Shown here: positions 1-8,639 of the stretch, piece after piece
How the letters are laid out: each line of letters opens with the position of its first letter
Numbering within the stretch: position 1 is the stretch's first letter
NCBI GenBank assembly: GCA_036675265.1
Contig: JAKFFJ010000026.1
Location: 1 to 55,516, forward strand
Length of the DNA stretch: 55,516 nt
Direction: 5' to 3'
DNA from: CAMPJU01 sp036675265
GTDB taxonomy: Bacteria; Pseudomonadota; Gammaproteobacteria; Xanthomonadales; Xanthomonadaceae
Position numbers and translations under genes: made by a program
The notes under the pieces: generated by a model
Seen by the model: the letters and a program-made list of their open reading frames with translations, nothing else
The model's database searches: none
Told to the model about the DNA's origin: nothing

Positions 1-669
1 CATCTCGCTCATCACGGTGCGCACGTCGGCGAAGTCGACGTTGATCAGGCCCGGACGCACGATCAGGTCGGCGATGCCCTGCACGGCGCCGAGCAGCACG
101 TCGTTGGCGGCGCGGAACGCCTGCACCATCGTCGCGTTGCGGCCCAGCACGGTGATCAGCTTCTCGTTGGGGATGGTGATCAGCGAGTCGCAGTGGTGGC
201 TGAGTTCCTCGATGCCCTTGAGCGCGACCTGCATGCGCCGCCGGCCCTCGAACGGGAACGGCTTGGTGACCACCGCCACCGTCAGCACGCCCATCTCCTT
301 GGCCAGCTGCGCCACCACTGGCGCCGCGCCGGTGCCGGTGCCGCCGCCCATGCCCGCGGTGATGAACACCATGTCGGCGCCCGTCAGCGCCTCGATGATG
401 CGCTCGCGGTCCTCGAGCGCCGCCTGGCGCCCGACCTCGGGATTGGCGCCCGCGCCAAGGCCCTTGGTGACGTTGCTGCCCAGCTGCAGCTGCAGCTTGG
501 CGCCGCAGTTCTTGATGGCCTGCGCGTCGGTGTTGGCGGTGATGAATTCCACCCCGTCGACGCTGTTGCTGACCATGTGCGCGACGGCGTTGCCGCCACC
601 GCCGCCCACGCCGACCACCTTGATGATCGCGTTGGGTGCCATCTTTTCCATCAGTTCGAAGTGCGCCAT
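1..669 (-). CDS. ftsZ: Cell division GTPase FtsZ (3' truncated by window edge)
   Basis: FtsZ is the tubulin-like GTPase that polymerises into the cytoplasmic Z ring and recruits the divisome. The visible 223 residues begin MAHFELMEKMAPNA and carry the nucleotide-binding loop VVGVGGGGGNAV near residue 20 and the tubulin signature GGGTGTG at residues 108-114, followed by the conserved EGRRRMQVA stretch. The start is an ATG 30 bases after the ftsA stop, so ftsZ is the only gene of this cluster with a real gap before it; a dedicated ribosome site or promoter may lie there or inside ftsA. The C-terminal part, including the tail that binds FtsA and ZipA, lies outside the window. Confidence 0.98.
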   Translation of the reverse strand, partial: MAHFELMEKMAPNAIIKVVGVGGGGGNAVAHMVSNSVDGVEFITANTDAQAIKNCGAKLQLQLGSNVTKGLGAGANPEVGRQAALEDRERIIEALTGADMVFITAGMGGGTGTGAAPVVAQLAKEMGVLTVAVVTKPFPFEGRRRMQVALKGIEELSHHCDSLITIPNEKLITVLGRNATMVQAFRAANDVLLGAVQGIADLIVRPGLINVDFADVRTVMSEM

Positions 670-699
670 TGCCGTGTCCTCCGTCATTGTTATGTAGTG

Positions 700-1950
700 C
701 TAGAACTCGCCCCGGTACCACTCTTTCAATCGGTTGAAGAACGAACCCGCCCGCCCGGTGGAGATCACCGGCCTTCGCGGGTTCTCGATCTGGCTGCCCA
801 TCAGCAGCAGGCCGACGCCGGTGGCGTGCACCGGGTTGCCGACCACCTCGCCCAGGCCGGTGACGTGCTGCGGGATGCCGACTCGCACCGGCATCTGCAG
901 CATTTCCTCGGCCAGCTCGACCACGCCTTCCATCTTTGCCGCGCCCCCGGTGAGCACCATCCCGGCGCGCACCAGCTGTTCGAAGCCCGAGCGGCGCAGT
1001 TCCGCCTGCACCATCTCGAAGATTTCCTCGTAGCGCGCCTGCACCGCCTGCGCGAGCGACGCGCGCGGCATGCGCCGCGGCGGGCGGTCGCCGACGCTGG
1101 GCACCTGGATCGATTCCTCGGCGGTCGCCAGCTGCGCCAGCGCGCACGCGTAGCGCACCTTGATCTGCTCGGCTTCCGGCGTCGGCGTGCGCAACATGTG
1201 CGCGATGTCCTCGGTCACCTTGTCGCCGGCGATCGGCAGGCTGGCCGAGTGCGCGATGGCGCCCTGCACGAACACCGCGATGTCGGTGGTGCCCGCGCCG
1301 ATGTCGACCAGCACCACGCCGAGTTCGCGCTCGTCGGGCGTGAGGACCGCCGTGCTGGACGCCAGCGAGGCCAGGATCAGGTCGTCGACCTGCAGCCCGC
1401 ACCGCTGCACGCACTTGCTGACGTTGGCCGCGGCCGATTGCGCGCAGACCACCAGGTGCGCGTGGACCTCCAGGCGCACGCCCGTCATGCCCACCGGGTT
1501 GCGGATGCCTTCCTGCGAATCGTCCAGCACGTAGTCGCGCGGGATCGCGTGCAGGATCCGCTGGTCGGCCGGGATCGCGACCGCCTTGGCCGCTTCGAGC
1601 ACCCGGTCCATGTCCGCGTAATCGACCTCGCCGTCGCGGATCGGCGCGATGCCCTGCGAGTTGCGGCACTGCACGTGGTTCCCCGAGATGGAGCAGTAGA
1701 CCGAGCGCACCTCGCAGCCGGCCATCAGCTCGGCCTCCTCCACCGCGCGCTGGATCGACTGCACCGTCGAATCGATGTCCACCACGACGCCCCGGCGCAA
1801 GCCTCGCGACTCGTGCGAGCCGATCCCGATCACCTCGATCGGGTGGCCGGCCCGGAGGCTGTCGGTGGAGTACTCGCCGACCAGCGCCGTCACCTTGGAG
1901 GTGCCGATGTCCAGCCCGACGATCAGCGACTTGTCGCCCTTTCGGTTCAT
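700..1950 (-). CDS. ftsA: Cell division protein FtsA
   Basis: FtsA is the actin-like ATPase that tethers FtsZ to the membrane through a C-terminal amphipathic helix. The 416-residue product begins MNRKGDKSLIVGLDIGTSKV, the phosphate-1 motif of the actin/Hsp70 fold. It contains GVVLVDIGAGTTDIAVF (phosphate 2) and VLTGGAAKMEGV (adenosine motif), and ends in a basic/aromatic stretch FFNRLKEWYRGEF that fits the membrane-targeting helix. Length matches E. coli FtsA (about 420). The ATG overlaps the ftsQ stop as ATGA (1947-1950), which fixes the start against a much longer open frame upstream and implies coupled translation. Confidence 0.97.
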   Translation of the reverse strand: MNRKGDKSLIVGLDIGTSKVTALVGEYSTDSLRAGHPIEVIGIGSHESRGLRRGVVVDIDSTVQSIQRAVEEAELMAGCEVRSVYCSISGNHVQCRNSQGIAPIRDGEVDYADMDRVLEAAKAVAIPADQRILHAIPRDYVLDDSQEGIRNPVGMTGVRLEVHAHLVVCAQSAAANVSKCVQRCGLQVDDLILASLASSTAVLTPDERELGVVLVDIGAGTTDIAVFVQGAIAHSASLPIAGDKVTEDIAHMLRTPTPEAEQIKVRYACALAQLATAEESIQVPSVGDRPPRRMPRASLAQAVQARYEEIFEMVQAELRRSGFEQLVRAGMVLTGGAAKMEGVVELAEEMLQMPVRVGIPQHVTGLGEVVGNPVHATGVGLLLMGSQIENPRRPVISTGRAGSFFNRLKEWYRGEF

Positions 1951-2675
1951 GCCTGTCCTTCCGTATCGATGCCTGGGCGCGGCTCGGCCCATTCGAGGGC
2001 GAAACCGTTCGTGTAGCGGAGGTCCGCGCGCGCCAGCGGGCGCGCCGCATCGCCGAGCAGGCGCGGCGCGATGCGCGTGAACCGCACGAGGCGGGCAAGC
2101 GCGTCCTGCCGGCCGACCAGCACCTGCGCGCCGCCGGTCAAGCCGAGCGTCCAGCTGCCCCGCGCGTCCAGCACGACGTGTTCGACGTCCAGGCCGGTGG
2201 GCGCGAACAGGGCACGCGCTTCGTTGTAGAGCGCCACGACGTCCGCCGCCCGGCCGTCCGGGCCGGACAGGCGCGGCAGGCCCGCGGGCACCGCGATGCC
2301 GGCGGCGGGGAACAGGCGGCCGTGGTCGGAGAGCAACCGGTCCTCGCCCCACCGGGCGAAGGGACGGTGCTCGGCGACGGTGACCTCGAGCACGTCGGGC
2401 CAGCGCTTGCGCACTTCCGCGTGCTCCACCCACGGCAGGCCGGCCACGGCATCCTGCGCGTCGCGCAGTTCGACCGCGAAGAACCCGTCCTTCGCGAAGG
2501 GTGCCAGTGCGGCGCGCAACTGCGCCTCGTCCACCCGGTCGAAGGTGCCGTGCACGCGCAACGTGCGCAGCGGCCAGCGCTCCGCGCCGATCCAGCCTTC
2601 GAGCACCGCGACCACCGGCAGCAGCACGAGCGCCACCGCCAGCAGCCATCCCGAGAGGCGCAGCAGCGCGCTCAC
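1947..2675 (-). CDS. ftsQ: Cell division protein FtsQ (GTG start)
   Basis: FtsQ is the bitopic divisome scaffold that joins FtsB and FtsL in the periplasm. The 242-residue product has a short cytoplasmic tail, one membrane segment (about residues 7-27, LSGWLLAVALVLLPVVAVL), a POTRA domain beginning at WPLRTLRVHG, and a beta domain with VTVAEHRPFARWGEDRLLSDHGRLF. A GTG start is chosen because it immediately precedes the membrane segment and overlaps the ddl stop by 4 bases (GTGA, 2672-2675), matching the overlap style of the cluster. No ATG lies between it and the membrane segment. Confidence 0.93.
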   Translation of the reverse strand: MSALLRLSGWLLAVALVLLPVVAVLEGWIGAERWPLRTLRVHGTFDRVDEAQLRAALAPFAKDGFFAVELRDAQDAVAGLPWVEHAEVRKRWPDVLEVTVAEHRPFARWGEDRLLSDHGRLFPAAGIAVPAGLPRLSGPDGRAADVVALYNEARALFAPTGLDVEHVVLDARGSWTLGLTGGAQVLVGRQDALARLVRFTRIAPRLLGDAARPLARADLRYTNGFALEWAEPRPGIDTEGQA

Positions 2676-3664
2676 GTGGCACGCCCCGGCAGCGAATCCC
2701 CGGGGAGGGACGTTTCCAGGATCCGCCAGCACAGGTCCTCGAACGAGAGGCCGGCCTCGCGCGCCGCCTTGGGCACCAGCGAATGGCTGGTCATCCCGGG
2801 CGCCGTGTTGACTTCCAGCAGGAAGCATCCGCCACCGTCGCGATCGCGCATGACGTCGACCCGGCCCCAGCCGCTGCAGCCCGCCGCATCGAACGCCGCC
2901 AGGCACAGGGCGCGCAGGGCGTCCTCGTCCGCGCCGTCCATGCCCGGGCACAGGTACTGCGTGTCCTCTGCGACGTACTTGGCCTCGTAGTCGTACCAGG
3001 CGCCCTTCGGCACGATGCGGATCGACGGCAGCGCGACGTGGCCGTCGCCGGTCGCCAGCACCCCGACGGTCAGTTCGTCGCCTTCGACGAGCTGTTCCAT
3101 CAGCAGCTCGCCGTGGTAGCGCGATGCCAGGGCGACCGCGGCATCCAGGTCGGCGTCGTCGAACACGCGCGAGATGCCGACGCTCGATCCTTCGCAGGCC
3201 GGCTTGAGGATCGCGGGGAAGCCGAACGCGCGCGCTGCGGCGTGCACGTCGTCGCCCGGCGCCAGGCGCAGGTAGCGCGGCGTCGGCAGGCCCAGCGACA
3301 GCCAGACCTGCTTGGTGCGGATCTTGTCCATGCTCAACGCGGAGCCGAGCACGCCGGATCCGGTGTACGGCACCCGCAACGCGTCGAGCAGGCCCTGCAG
3401 CACGCCGTCCTCGCCGCCACCGCGGTTGCCGTGGAGGATGTTGAAGACACGGTCCACGCGCCCCCCGCGGATGGCATCGACCAGCGCCGGGATCCCGTCG
3501 ACCGCATCGGCCGCCACGCCACGCGCGCGCAGGGCATCGAGCACGTTGCGGCCGGAGTCCAGCGACACCTCGCGTTCCGGACTGGTGCCGCCCATCAGCA
3601 CCGCGACGCGGCCGAAGTCCGCGGCCCGGCCGGTGCGTGGCGCGGGGAAGGCACGTGCGTTCAT
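2672..3664 (-). CDS. ddl: D-alanine--D-alanine ligase
   Basis: This is the ATP-grasp enzyme that makes the D-Ala-D-Ala dipeptide later added by MurF. The 330-residue product has an N-terminal GRVAVLMGGTSPEREVSLDSG motif, then the ILHGNRGGGEDG substrate loop, the ATP-grasp lysine segment ILKPACEGSSVGI, the omega-loop region AWYDYEAKY, and the metal-binding C-terminal CFLLEVNTAPGMTSHSL. The ATG at 3664 overlaps the murC stop as ATGA. The N-terminus carries about 19 residues before the core that E. coli DdlB lacks, so a slightly later start cannot be excluded. Confidence 0.97.
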   Translation of the reverse strand: MNARAFPAPRTGRAADFGRVAVLMGGTSPEREVSLDSGRNVLDALRARGVAADAVDGIPALVDAIRGGRVDRVFNILHGNRGGGEDGVLQGLLDALRVPYTGSGVLGSALSMDKIRTKQVWLSLGLPTPRYLRLAPGDDVHAAARAFGFPAILKPACEGSSVGISRVFDDADLDAAVALASRYHGELLMEQLVEGDELTVGVLATGDGHVALPSIRIVPKGAWYDYEAKYVAEDTQYLCPGMDGADEDALRALCLAAFDAAGCSGWGRVDVMRDRDGGGCFLLEVNTAPGMTSHSLVPKAAREAGLSFEDLCWRILETSLPGDSLPGRAT

Positions 3665-5142
3665 GCGTCCTCCCCGGAGAAGCCGTGGCGCGCCACCTGC
3701 TGCGCCGCCTGCCCGATGTCGCCCGCACCCATCATCAGCAGCAGGTCGCCGTCCACCAGCACGTGCGGCAACACCGCGGCCAGTTCCGGCGCCGAGCCCA
3801 CCACCACCGGGTCGATCCGGCCGCGCGCACGGATGGCACGCGCCAGCGACTTGGCGTCGGCACCGGCGATCGGTGCCTCGCCGGCCGGGTACACCTCGGT
3901 CAGCACCAGCGCGTCGACCGTCGACAGGACCGCGGCGAACTCGTCGAACAGGTCGCGCGTGCGGCTGTAGCGGTGGGGCTGGAACGCGACCACCAGCCGC
4001 TTGTCCGGCCAGCCACCGCGCGCGGCCTCGAACACCGCGGCCAGTTCCTTCGGATGGTGGCCGTAATCGTCGACCACGGTCACCGCGCCGCCGCGCGGCA
4101 GTGGCGTACGGGCCAGCAGGTTGAAGCGGCGACCGATGCCGGCGAAGCCTTCGAGCGCCCGCGCGATCTGTCCGGGCTCGACGCCGAGCTGCCATCCGAC
4201 CGCGGCCGCGGCCAGGGCGTTCTGCACGTTGTGGCGGCCGGGCAACGCCAGCGTCACCGCACACCGCGCGCCCTCCGGCAGGCACAGGGTGAAACGCATG
4301 CGCGCGCCGGTCTGCGACACGTCCTCGGCGCGCACGTCCGCGGCGGGGTCGAAGCCGTAGGTCATCACGTGGCGCGAGGTGTTCGCCGCCAGCGCCGCGA
4401 CTTCCGGATCATCGATGCACAGCACCGCAAGTCCGTAGAACGGCAACCGGTGCAGGAACTCGGCGAAGGCCGCCTGGACCCGCGCGAAGTCGCCGCCATA
4501 GTTCTCCAGGTGGTCGGCATCGATGTTGGTCACGATGGCCACGAGGGGGTTCAGGCGCAGGAAGCTGCCGTCGCTCTCGTCGGCCTCGGCCACCAGCCAC
4601 TGGCTGCCGCCCAGGCGCGCGTTCGCCCCCGCGGCGAGCAACTGGCCGCCGATCACGAAGGTCGGGTCCAGGCCGCCTTCGCCCAGCACGCTGGCCAGCA
4701 GCGAGGTCGTCGTCGTCTTGCCATGGGTGCCGGCCACCGCGATGCCGCGGCGGAAGCGCATCAGCTCGGCGAGCATCTCGGCGCGCGGCACCACCGGGAT
4801 GCGTTGCGCCCGCGCCTCGAGCAGCTCCGGGTTGTCGGGCCTGATCGCGCTGGACACCACCACGCAGTCCGCGCCCAGCACGTTGGCGGCGGCATGCCCG
4901 CGATGGACCGTCGCGCCGAGCGTCGCCAGTCGGCGCGTGGCCACGTTGTCCGCGTTGTCCGAGCCCGACACCTGGTAGCCGAGCGTGCAGAGCACCTCCG
5001 CGATCCCGCTCATGCCGGTGCCGCCGACGCCGACGAAATGCACGCGTGCATATGCACGGGCGAAGTCCTCGCGCGCCAGGTCGCCCGGCTGCTGCAGCCG
5101 GCGCTTGGAGGTATCGCCGTGGCGGCGGTCAGCGGTCGTCAT
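3661..5142 (-). CDS. murC: UDP-N-acetylmuramate--L-alanine ligase MurC
   Basis: MurC adds L-alanine to UDP-MurNAc in the cytoplasm, the first amino acid of the stem peptide. The 493-residue protein shows the Mur ligase N-terminal motif VHFVGVGGTGMSGIAEVL near residue 35, the ATP loop GTHGKTTTT, NIDADHLENYGGDF in the central domain, and the C-terminal VVDDYGHHPKE and FQPHRYSRT motifs typical of MurC. The start is an ATG preceding a 30-residue leader. It overlaps the end of murG by 14 bases. Confidence 0.97.
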   Translation of the reverse strand: MTTADRRHGDTSKRRLQQPGDLAREDFARAYARVHFVGVGGTGMSGIAEVLCTLGYQVSGSDNADNVATRRLATLGATVHRGHAAANVLGADCVVVSSAIRPDNPELLEARAQRIPVVPRAEMLAELMRFRRGIAVAGTHGKTTTTSLLASVLGEGGLDPTFVIGGQLLAAGANARLGGSQWLVAEADESDGSFLRLNPLVAIVTNIDADHLENYGGDFARVQAAFAEFLHRLPFYGLAVLCIDDPEVAALAANTSRHVMTYGFDPAADVRAEDVSQTGARMRFTLCLPEGARCAVTLALPGRHNVQNALAAAAVGWQLGVEPGQIARALEGFAGIGRRFNLLARTPLPRGGAVTVVDDYGHHPKELAAVFEAARGGWPDKRLVVAFQPHRYSRTRDLFDEFAAVLSTVDALVLTEVYPAGEAPIAGADAKSLARAIRARGRIDPVVVGSAPELAAVLPHVLVDGDLLLMMGAGDIGQAAQQVARHGFSGEDA

Positions 5143-6256
5143 CGGGGTCTCCCTGGATGCCCGCGTCCGGCAGGCGTGCTTCCTGCATCACGACCTGCGC
5201 CACCCGCTCGGCGGCATCGGGCCGGGCGATCCCGCGCGCAGCGATCCCCATGGCCATGCGCTGCCCGCGATCGCGGGCCAGCGGCGCGAGCACCTGCGCC
5301 AGGCGACTGGCCAGTCCTTCGCCCTGCGGCAGCAGGCGGGCCGCCCCACGTTCGACCAGGTATTCGGCATTGCGCGTCTGGTGGTCGTCCACCGCGGCGG
5401 GGTACGGCACCAGCACGCTGCCGACACCGGCGGCGCACACCTCGGCCAGGGTCAGCGCGCCCGCGCGGCAGACGACCAGGTCCGCCCAGGCATACGCTTC
5501 GGCCATGTCGGCGATGAACGGCTCCACGGATGCCTCCACGCCTGCATGCGCGTAGGTGGCGCGGGCTTCGGCCTCCAGTGCGGCGCCGCACTGGTGGCGG
5601 ACCTGCACCTGCGTGCCCGCCATCGCGGCGATCGCGCCGGGGACTGCTTCGTTCAGTGCGCGCGCTCCCTGGCTGCCGCCCAGGACCAGCAGGCGCAACG
5701 CGCCGTCGTGTCGCGACAGCCGACGCTCCGGCGGCGCGATCGCGGCGATCTCGGCGCGCACCGGATTGCCCACGTGTTCCTCGCGCCGCGAGAACGTCTG
5801 CGGGAAACCGGTGAGCACGCGGCGGGCCAGCTGGGCGAGCACGCGGTTGGTGAACCCCGGCGCCCGGTTCTGTTCGTGGACGATCAGCGGCGTGCCCCGC
5901 AGCCATGCGGCAAAGCCGCCCGGCCCCGCGGCGTACCCGCCGAAGCTGAGCACCGCACGCGGGCGCCGCGCGCGCAGCACGCGCCAGGCGGCCCCGACCG
6001 CACGCGCGACGTGCAGTGGCGCGACCGCGAGCGTCGCCAGGCCCTTGCCGCGCAGTCCCCTGACCGGGATCGTGTCGAGCGTGATCGCGTGCTGCGGCAC
6101 CAGGCGCGTTTCCATCTGGCCGTCGGCGCCCAGCCAGGTCACCGGCACGCCGCGCGCGTGCAGCGCGGCAGCGACGGCCAATCCGGGGAAGATGTGCCCG
6201 CCGGTGCCGCCGGCGAGGATCATGACCGGGGTGTCGAGGCGCTCGCCGCGATTCAT
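5129..6256 (-). CDS. murG: UDP-GlcNAc:lipid I N-acetylglucosaminyltransferase MurG
   Basis: MurG is the GT28 enzyme on the inner face of the membrane that converts lipid I to lipid II. The 375-residue product has the glycine-rich N-terminal loop ILAGGTGGHIFPGLAVA, the second loop FGGYAAGPGGFAAW, the HEQNRAPGFTNR motif, LLVLGGSQGARALNE at the start of the C-terminal Rossmann domain, and the donor-binding VCRAGALTLAEV and PYPAAVDDHQTRNAEYL segments. The ATG overlaps the ftsW stop as ATGA (6253-6256). Confidence 0.97.
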   Translation of the reverse strand: MNRGERLDTPVMILAGGTGGHIFPGLAVAAALHARGVPVTWLGADGQMETRLVPQHAITLDTIPVRGLRGKGLATLAVAPLHVARAVGAAWRVLRARRPRAVLSFGGYAAGPGGFAAWLRGTPLIVHEQNRAPGFTNRVLAQLARRVLTGFPQTFSRREEHVGNPVRAEIAAIAPPERRLSRHDGALRLLVLGGSQGARALNEAVPGAIAAMAGTQVQVRHQCGAALEAEARATYAHAGVEASVEPFIADMAEAYAWADLVVCRAGALTLAEVCAAGVGSVLVPYPAAVDDHQTRNAEYLVERGAARLLPQGEGLASRLAQVLAPLARDRGQRMAMGIAARGIARPDAAERVAQVVMQEARLPDAGIQGDPDDDR

Positions 6257-7557
6257 CCGTGCCTCCCGAAGACCGGTTCGACGCGGGCACGTGCGCGCGG
6301 CGCGGCGCGGACGCTGCCGGCCGGCGCCGCGGTGGCGGCAGGCGGCGTCCCGGTGGCCGCGGTCGACGGCTTGGCGGGCGCCTGCGCATCGCCACGCAGG
6401 CGCGCGACCTGGCGCTGGGCGCGGTCGAGCTCGTAGGAGATGCGCAGCAGCAGGCCGAACGCCGCGCAGGTGAGGAGCACGCTGGAGCCGCCGTACGACA
6501 CCAGCGGCAGGGTCAGGCCCTTGGTCGGGAGCATGCCAAGGTTGACGCCGATCGACACGAAGCTCTGCAGGCCGATCCACAAGGCGATGCCGAACGCGGT
6601 ATAGCCGGCGAAGTGGCGGCGCATGTCGACGCAATGCAGCCCGATGCGGAACGCACGCCCGACCACGGTCGCGTACAGCGCGATGACCGCGCACACGCCG
6701 AAGAAGCCGAGTTCCTCCGCGATCACGGCCAGGATGAAGTCGGTGTGCGCCTCCGGCAGGTACGACAGCTTCTGGATCGACCCGCCCAGGCCGACGCCGA
6801 ACCATTCGCCGCGACCGACCGCCATCAGCGCATTGGTCAACTGGTAGCCGCTGTCGAACGGGTCGGCCCACGGGTCCAGGAAGGTCGTCAGCCGCTGCAT
6901 GCGGTACGGCTCGGCGATGGCGATGATCGCCAGCAGGGGCAAACCCACCAGCACCGGCGCGAACATGCGCGGCATGTTGACGCCGCCCAGCACCAGCATC
7001 CCGGCCGTGATCGCCAGCAGGAGCGATGCCGAGCCGAAGTCCGGCTGCAACAGCAGCAACGCCACCAGGCCGCCAGCGACGAACAGCGGCTTGAGCATCG
7101 CCCGCCAGGTCGCGGTGACTTCCTCCGCGAAGCGCTTGAGGTAGCTGGCCAGCCAGACGATGTACATCAGCTTGACCGCCTCGACCGCCTGGAACGTCTG
7201 TCCGCCCACGCCCACCCAGCGCTGCGCGCCGTTGACCGTGTGGCCGATGCCGGGCATGAACACGAGCAGCAGCAGCACGAAGCAGCCGAGCAGCAGCAGC
7301 CGGTCGTGCTGCTCGATCCACTTCAGTTCGGTGCGCGAGACCCACGCCGCCAGTCCCGCGCCGGCGAGCAGCAGGACCACGTGCCGGCCGAGGAAATGGA
7401 ACGGCCCGACGCCCAGTCCCTCGGCGATCGCGATCGAGCTCGAGCCCACCATCACCACGCCAAGGCAGGCCAGCGCGAGGGTCGCGCCCAGCAGCCACGG
7501 ATCGAAGCGGCCCTCGATCGCGTCCAGTCGTGTCGCCTGGTGGCGGGGTTCGGCCAT
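6253..7557 (-). CDS. ftsW: Septal peptidoglycan polymerase FtsW (SEDS family)
   Basis: FtsW is the SEDS glycosyltransferase that polymerises lipid II at the septum with FtsI. The 434-residue protein has about ten hydrophobic membrane segments, the HTVNGAQRWVGVG motif after segment 3, the large loop with PFDSGYQLTNALMAVGRGEWFGVGLG, and the PEAHTDFILAVIAEELG segment containing the Asp that SEDS enzymes need. The C-terminal tail after residue 385 is cytoplasmic, Ala/Pro-rich and apparently disordered. Translation starts in a TGATG overlap with mraY. In most gammaproteobacteria murD sits between mraY and ftsW; here there is no room for it. Confidence 0.97.
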   Translation of the reverse strand: MAEPRHQATRLDAIEGRFDPWLLGATLALACLGVVMVGSSSIAIAEGLGVGPFHFLGRHVVLLLAGAGLAAWVSRTELKWIEQHDRLLLLGCFVLLLLVFMPGIGHTVNGAQRWVGVGGQTFQAVEAVKLMYIVWLASYLKRFAEEVTATWRAMLKPLFVAGGLVALLLLQPDFGSASLLLAITAGMLVLGGVNMPRMFAPVLVGLPLLAIIAIAEPYRMQRLTTFLDPWADPFDSGYQLTNALMAVGRGEWFGVGLGGSIQKLSYLPEAHTDFILAVIAEELGFFGVCAVIALYATVVGRAFRIGLHCVDMRRHFAGYTAFGIALWIGLQSFVSIGVNLGMLPTKGLTLPLVSYGGSSVLLTCAAFGLLLRISYELDRAQRQVARLRGDAQAPAKPSTAATGTPPAATAAPAGSVRAAPRARARVEPVFGRHG

Positions 7558-8639
7558 CAGCGCACCTTCAACGTGGCCAGGCCGACCAGCACGAGCACCA
7601 CCGAGATGATCCAGAAACGCACGATCACGCGCGGCTCCGGCCAGCCCTTGAGCTCGAAGTGGTGGTGGATGGGCGCCATCCGGAACACGCGCTTGCCGGT
7701 CAGCTTGAACGACGCCACCTGGATCATCACCGACAGCGTCTCGATGACGAACACGCCGCCCATGACCACCAGGACCAGTTCCTGGCGGACGATCACCGCG
7801 ATGGTGCCCAGCACCGCGCCGAGCGACAGCGCACCGACGTCGCCCATGAACACCATCGCCGGATAGGTGTTGAACCAGAGGAAGCCGAGCCCTGCCCCGG
7901 CGATCGCCGCGCAGATGATCACGAGTTCCCCCGCCCCGGGGATCTGCGGGATCTGCAGGTAGGTGGAGAACACCGCGTTGCCCGACGCATACGCGAACAC
8001 GCCGAGCGCGCAGGCGACCAGCACCGTGGGCAGGATCGCCAGGCCGTCCAGGCCGTCGGTCAGGTTGACCGCGTTGGAGAAGCCGACGATCCAGAAATAC
8101 GCCACCGCCACGAACAGCACGCCGAGCGGGATCGCGACGTCCTTGAGCAGCGGGAAGAAGAACGTGGTCGCCGCGGCGGTGTCGGCCGTCAGGTACAGGA
8201 AGACGCCGGCGGCCAGGCCGAACACGGACTGCAGCAGGTACTTGTAGCGCGACTTCAGGCCGTTCGGGTCGCGGCGGACGATCTTGATCCAGTCGTCGTA
8301 CCAGCCGATGGCGCCGAACGCGACCAGCACCGCGAGCACCACCCACACGTAGCGGTTGCGCAGGTCGCCCCAGAGCAGGGCCGACACCGCGACCGAGAGC
8401 AGGATCAGGCCGCCACCCATGGTCGGCGTGCCGGCCTTGGAAAAGTGGCTTTGCGGGCCGTCGCTGCGGATGGGCTGGCCGCCCTTGAACTGCGCGAGGC
8501 GCCGGATCACCGCCGGGCCCCACCACAAGGACAGCGCGAGCGCGGTGAGCGCCGCGACGATCGAGCGGAACGTGATGTAGCGGAACAGTCCGAACAGGCT
8601 TTCCACCTGCTCCAGCCATCGGGCGAGTTCAAGCAGCAT
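7557..8639 (-). CDS. mraY: Phospho-MurNAc-pentapeptide transferase MraY
   Basis: MraY transfers phospho-MurNAc-pentapeptide from UDP to undecaprenyl phosphate, giving lipid I. The 360-residue length equals that of E. coli MraY. Visible motifs are GTPTMGGGLIL, the catalytic aspartate pair in GWYDDWIKI, NAVNLTDGLDGLAI, FMGDVGALSLGA and MAPIHHHFELKGWPE, spread over ten membrane segments. The chosen ATG at 8639 gives the standard MLLELARWLEQ start; an ATG six codons upstream is also in frame. It overlaps the end of murF by 11 bases. Confidence 0.97.
   Translation of the reverse strand: MLLELARWLEQVESLFGLFRYITFRSIVAALTALALSLWWGPAVIRRLAQFKGGQPIRSDGPQSHFSKAGTPTMGGGLILLSVAVSALLWGDLRNRYVWVVLAVLVAFGAIGWYDDWIKIVRRDPNGLKSRYKYLLQSVFGLAAGVFLYLTADTAAATTFFFPLLKDVAIPLGVLFVAVAYFWIVGFSNAVNLTDGLDGLAILPTVLVACALGVFAYASGNAVFSTYLQIPQIPGAGELVIICAAIAGAGLGFLWFNTYPAMVFMGDVGALSLGAVLGTIAVIVRQELVLVVMGGVFVIETLSVMIQVASFKLTGKRVFRMAPIHHHFELKGWPEPRVIVRFWIISVVLVLVGLATLKVR

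Noticed and set aside
193..2016. Long plus-strand open frames opposite ftsZ/ftsA, and similar ones across the window
   Set aside because: Low-complexity His/Arg/Ala-rich products with no recognisable motif, fully covered by well-identified genes on the other strand.
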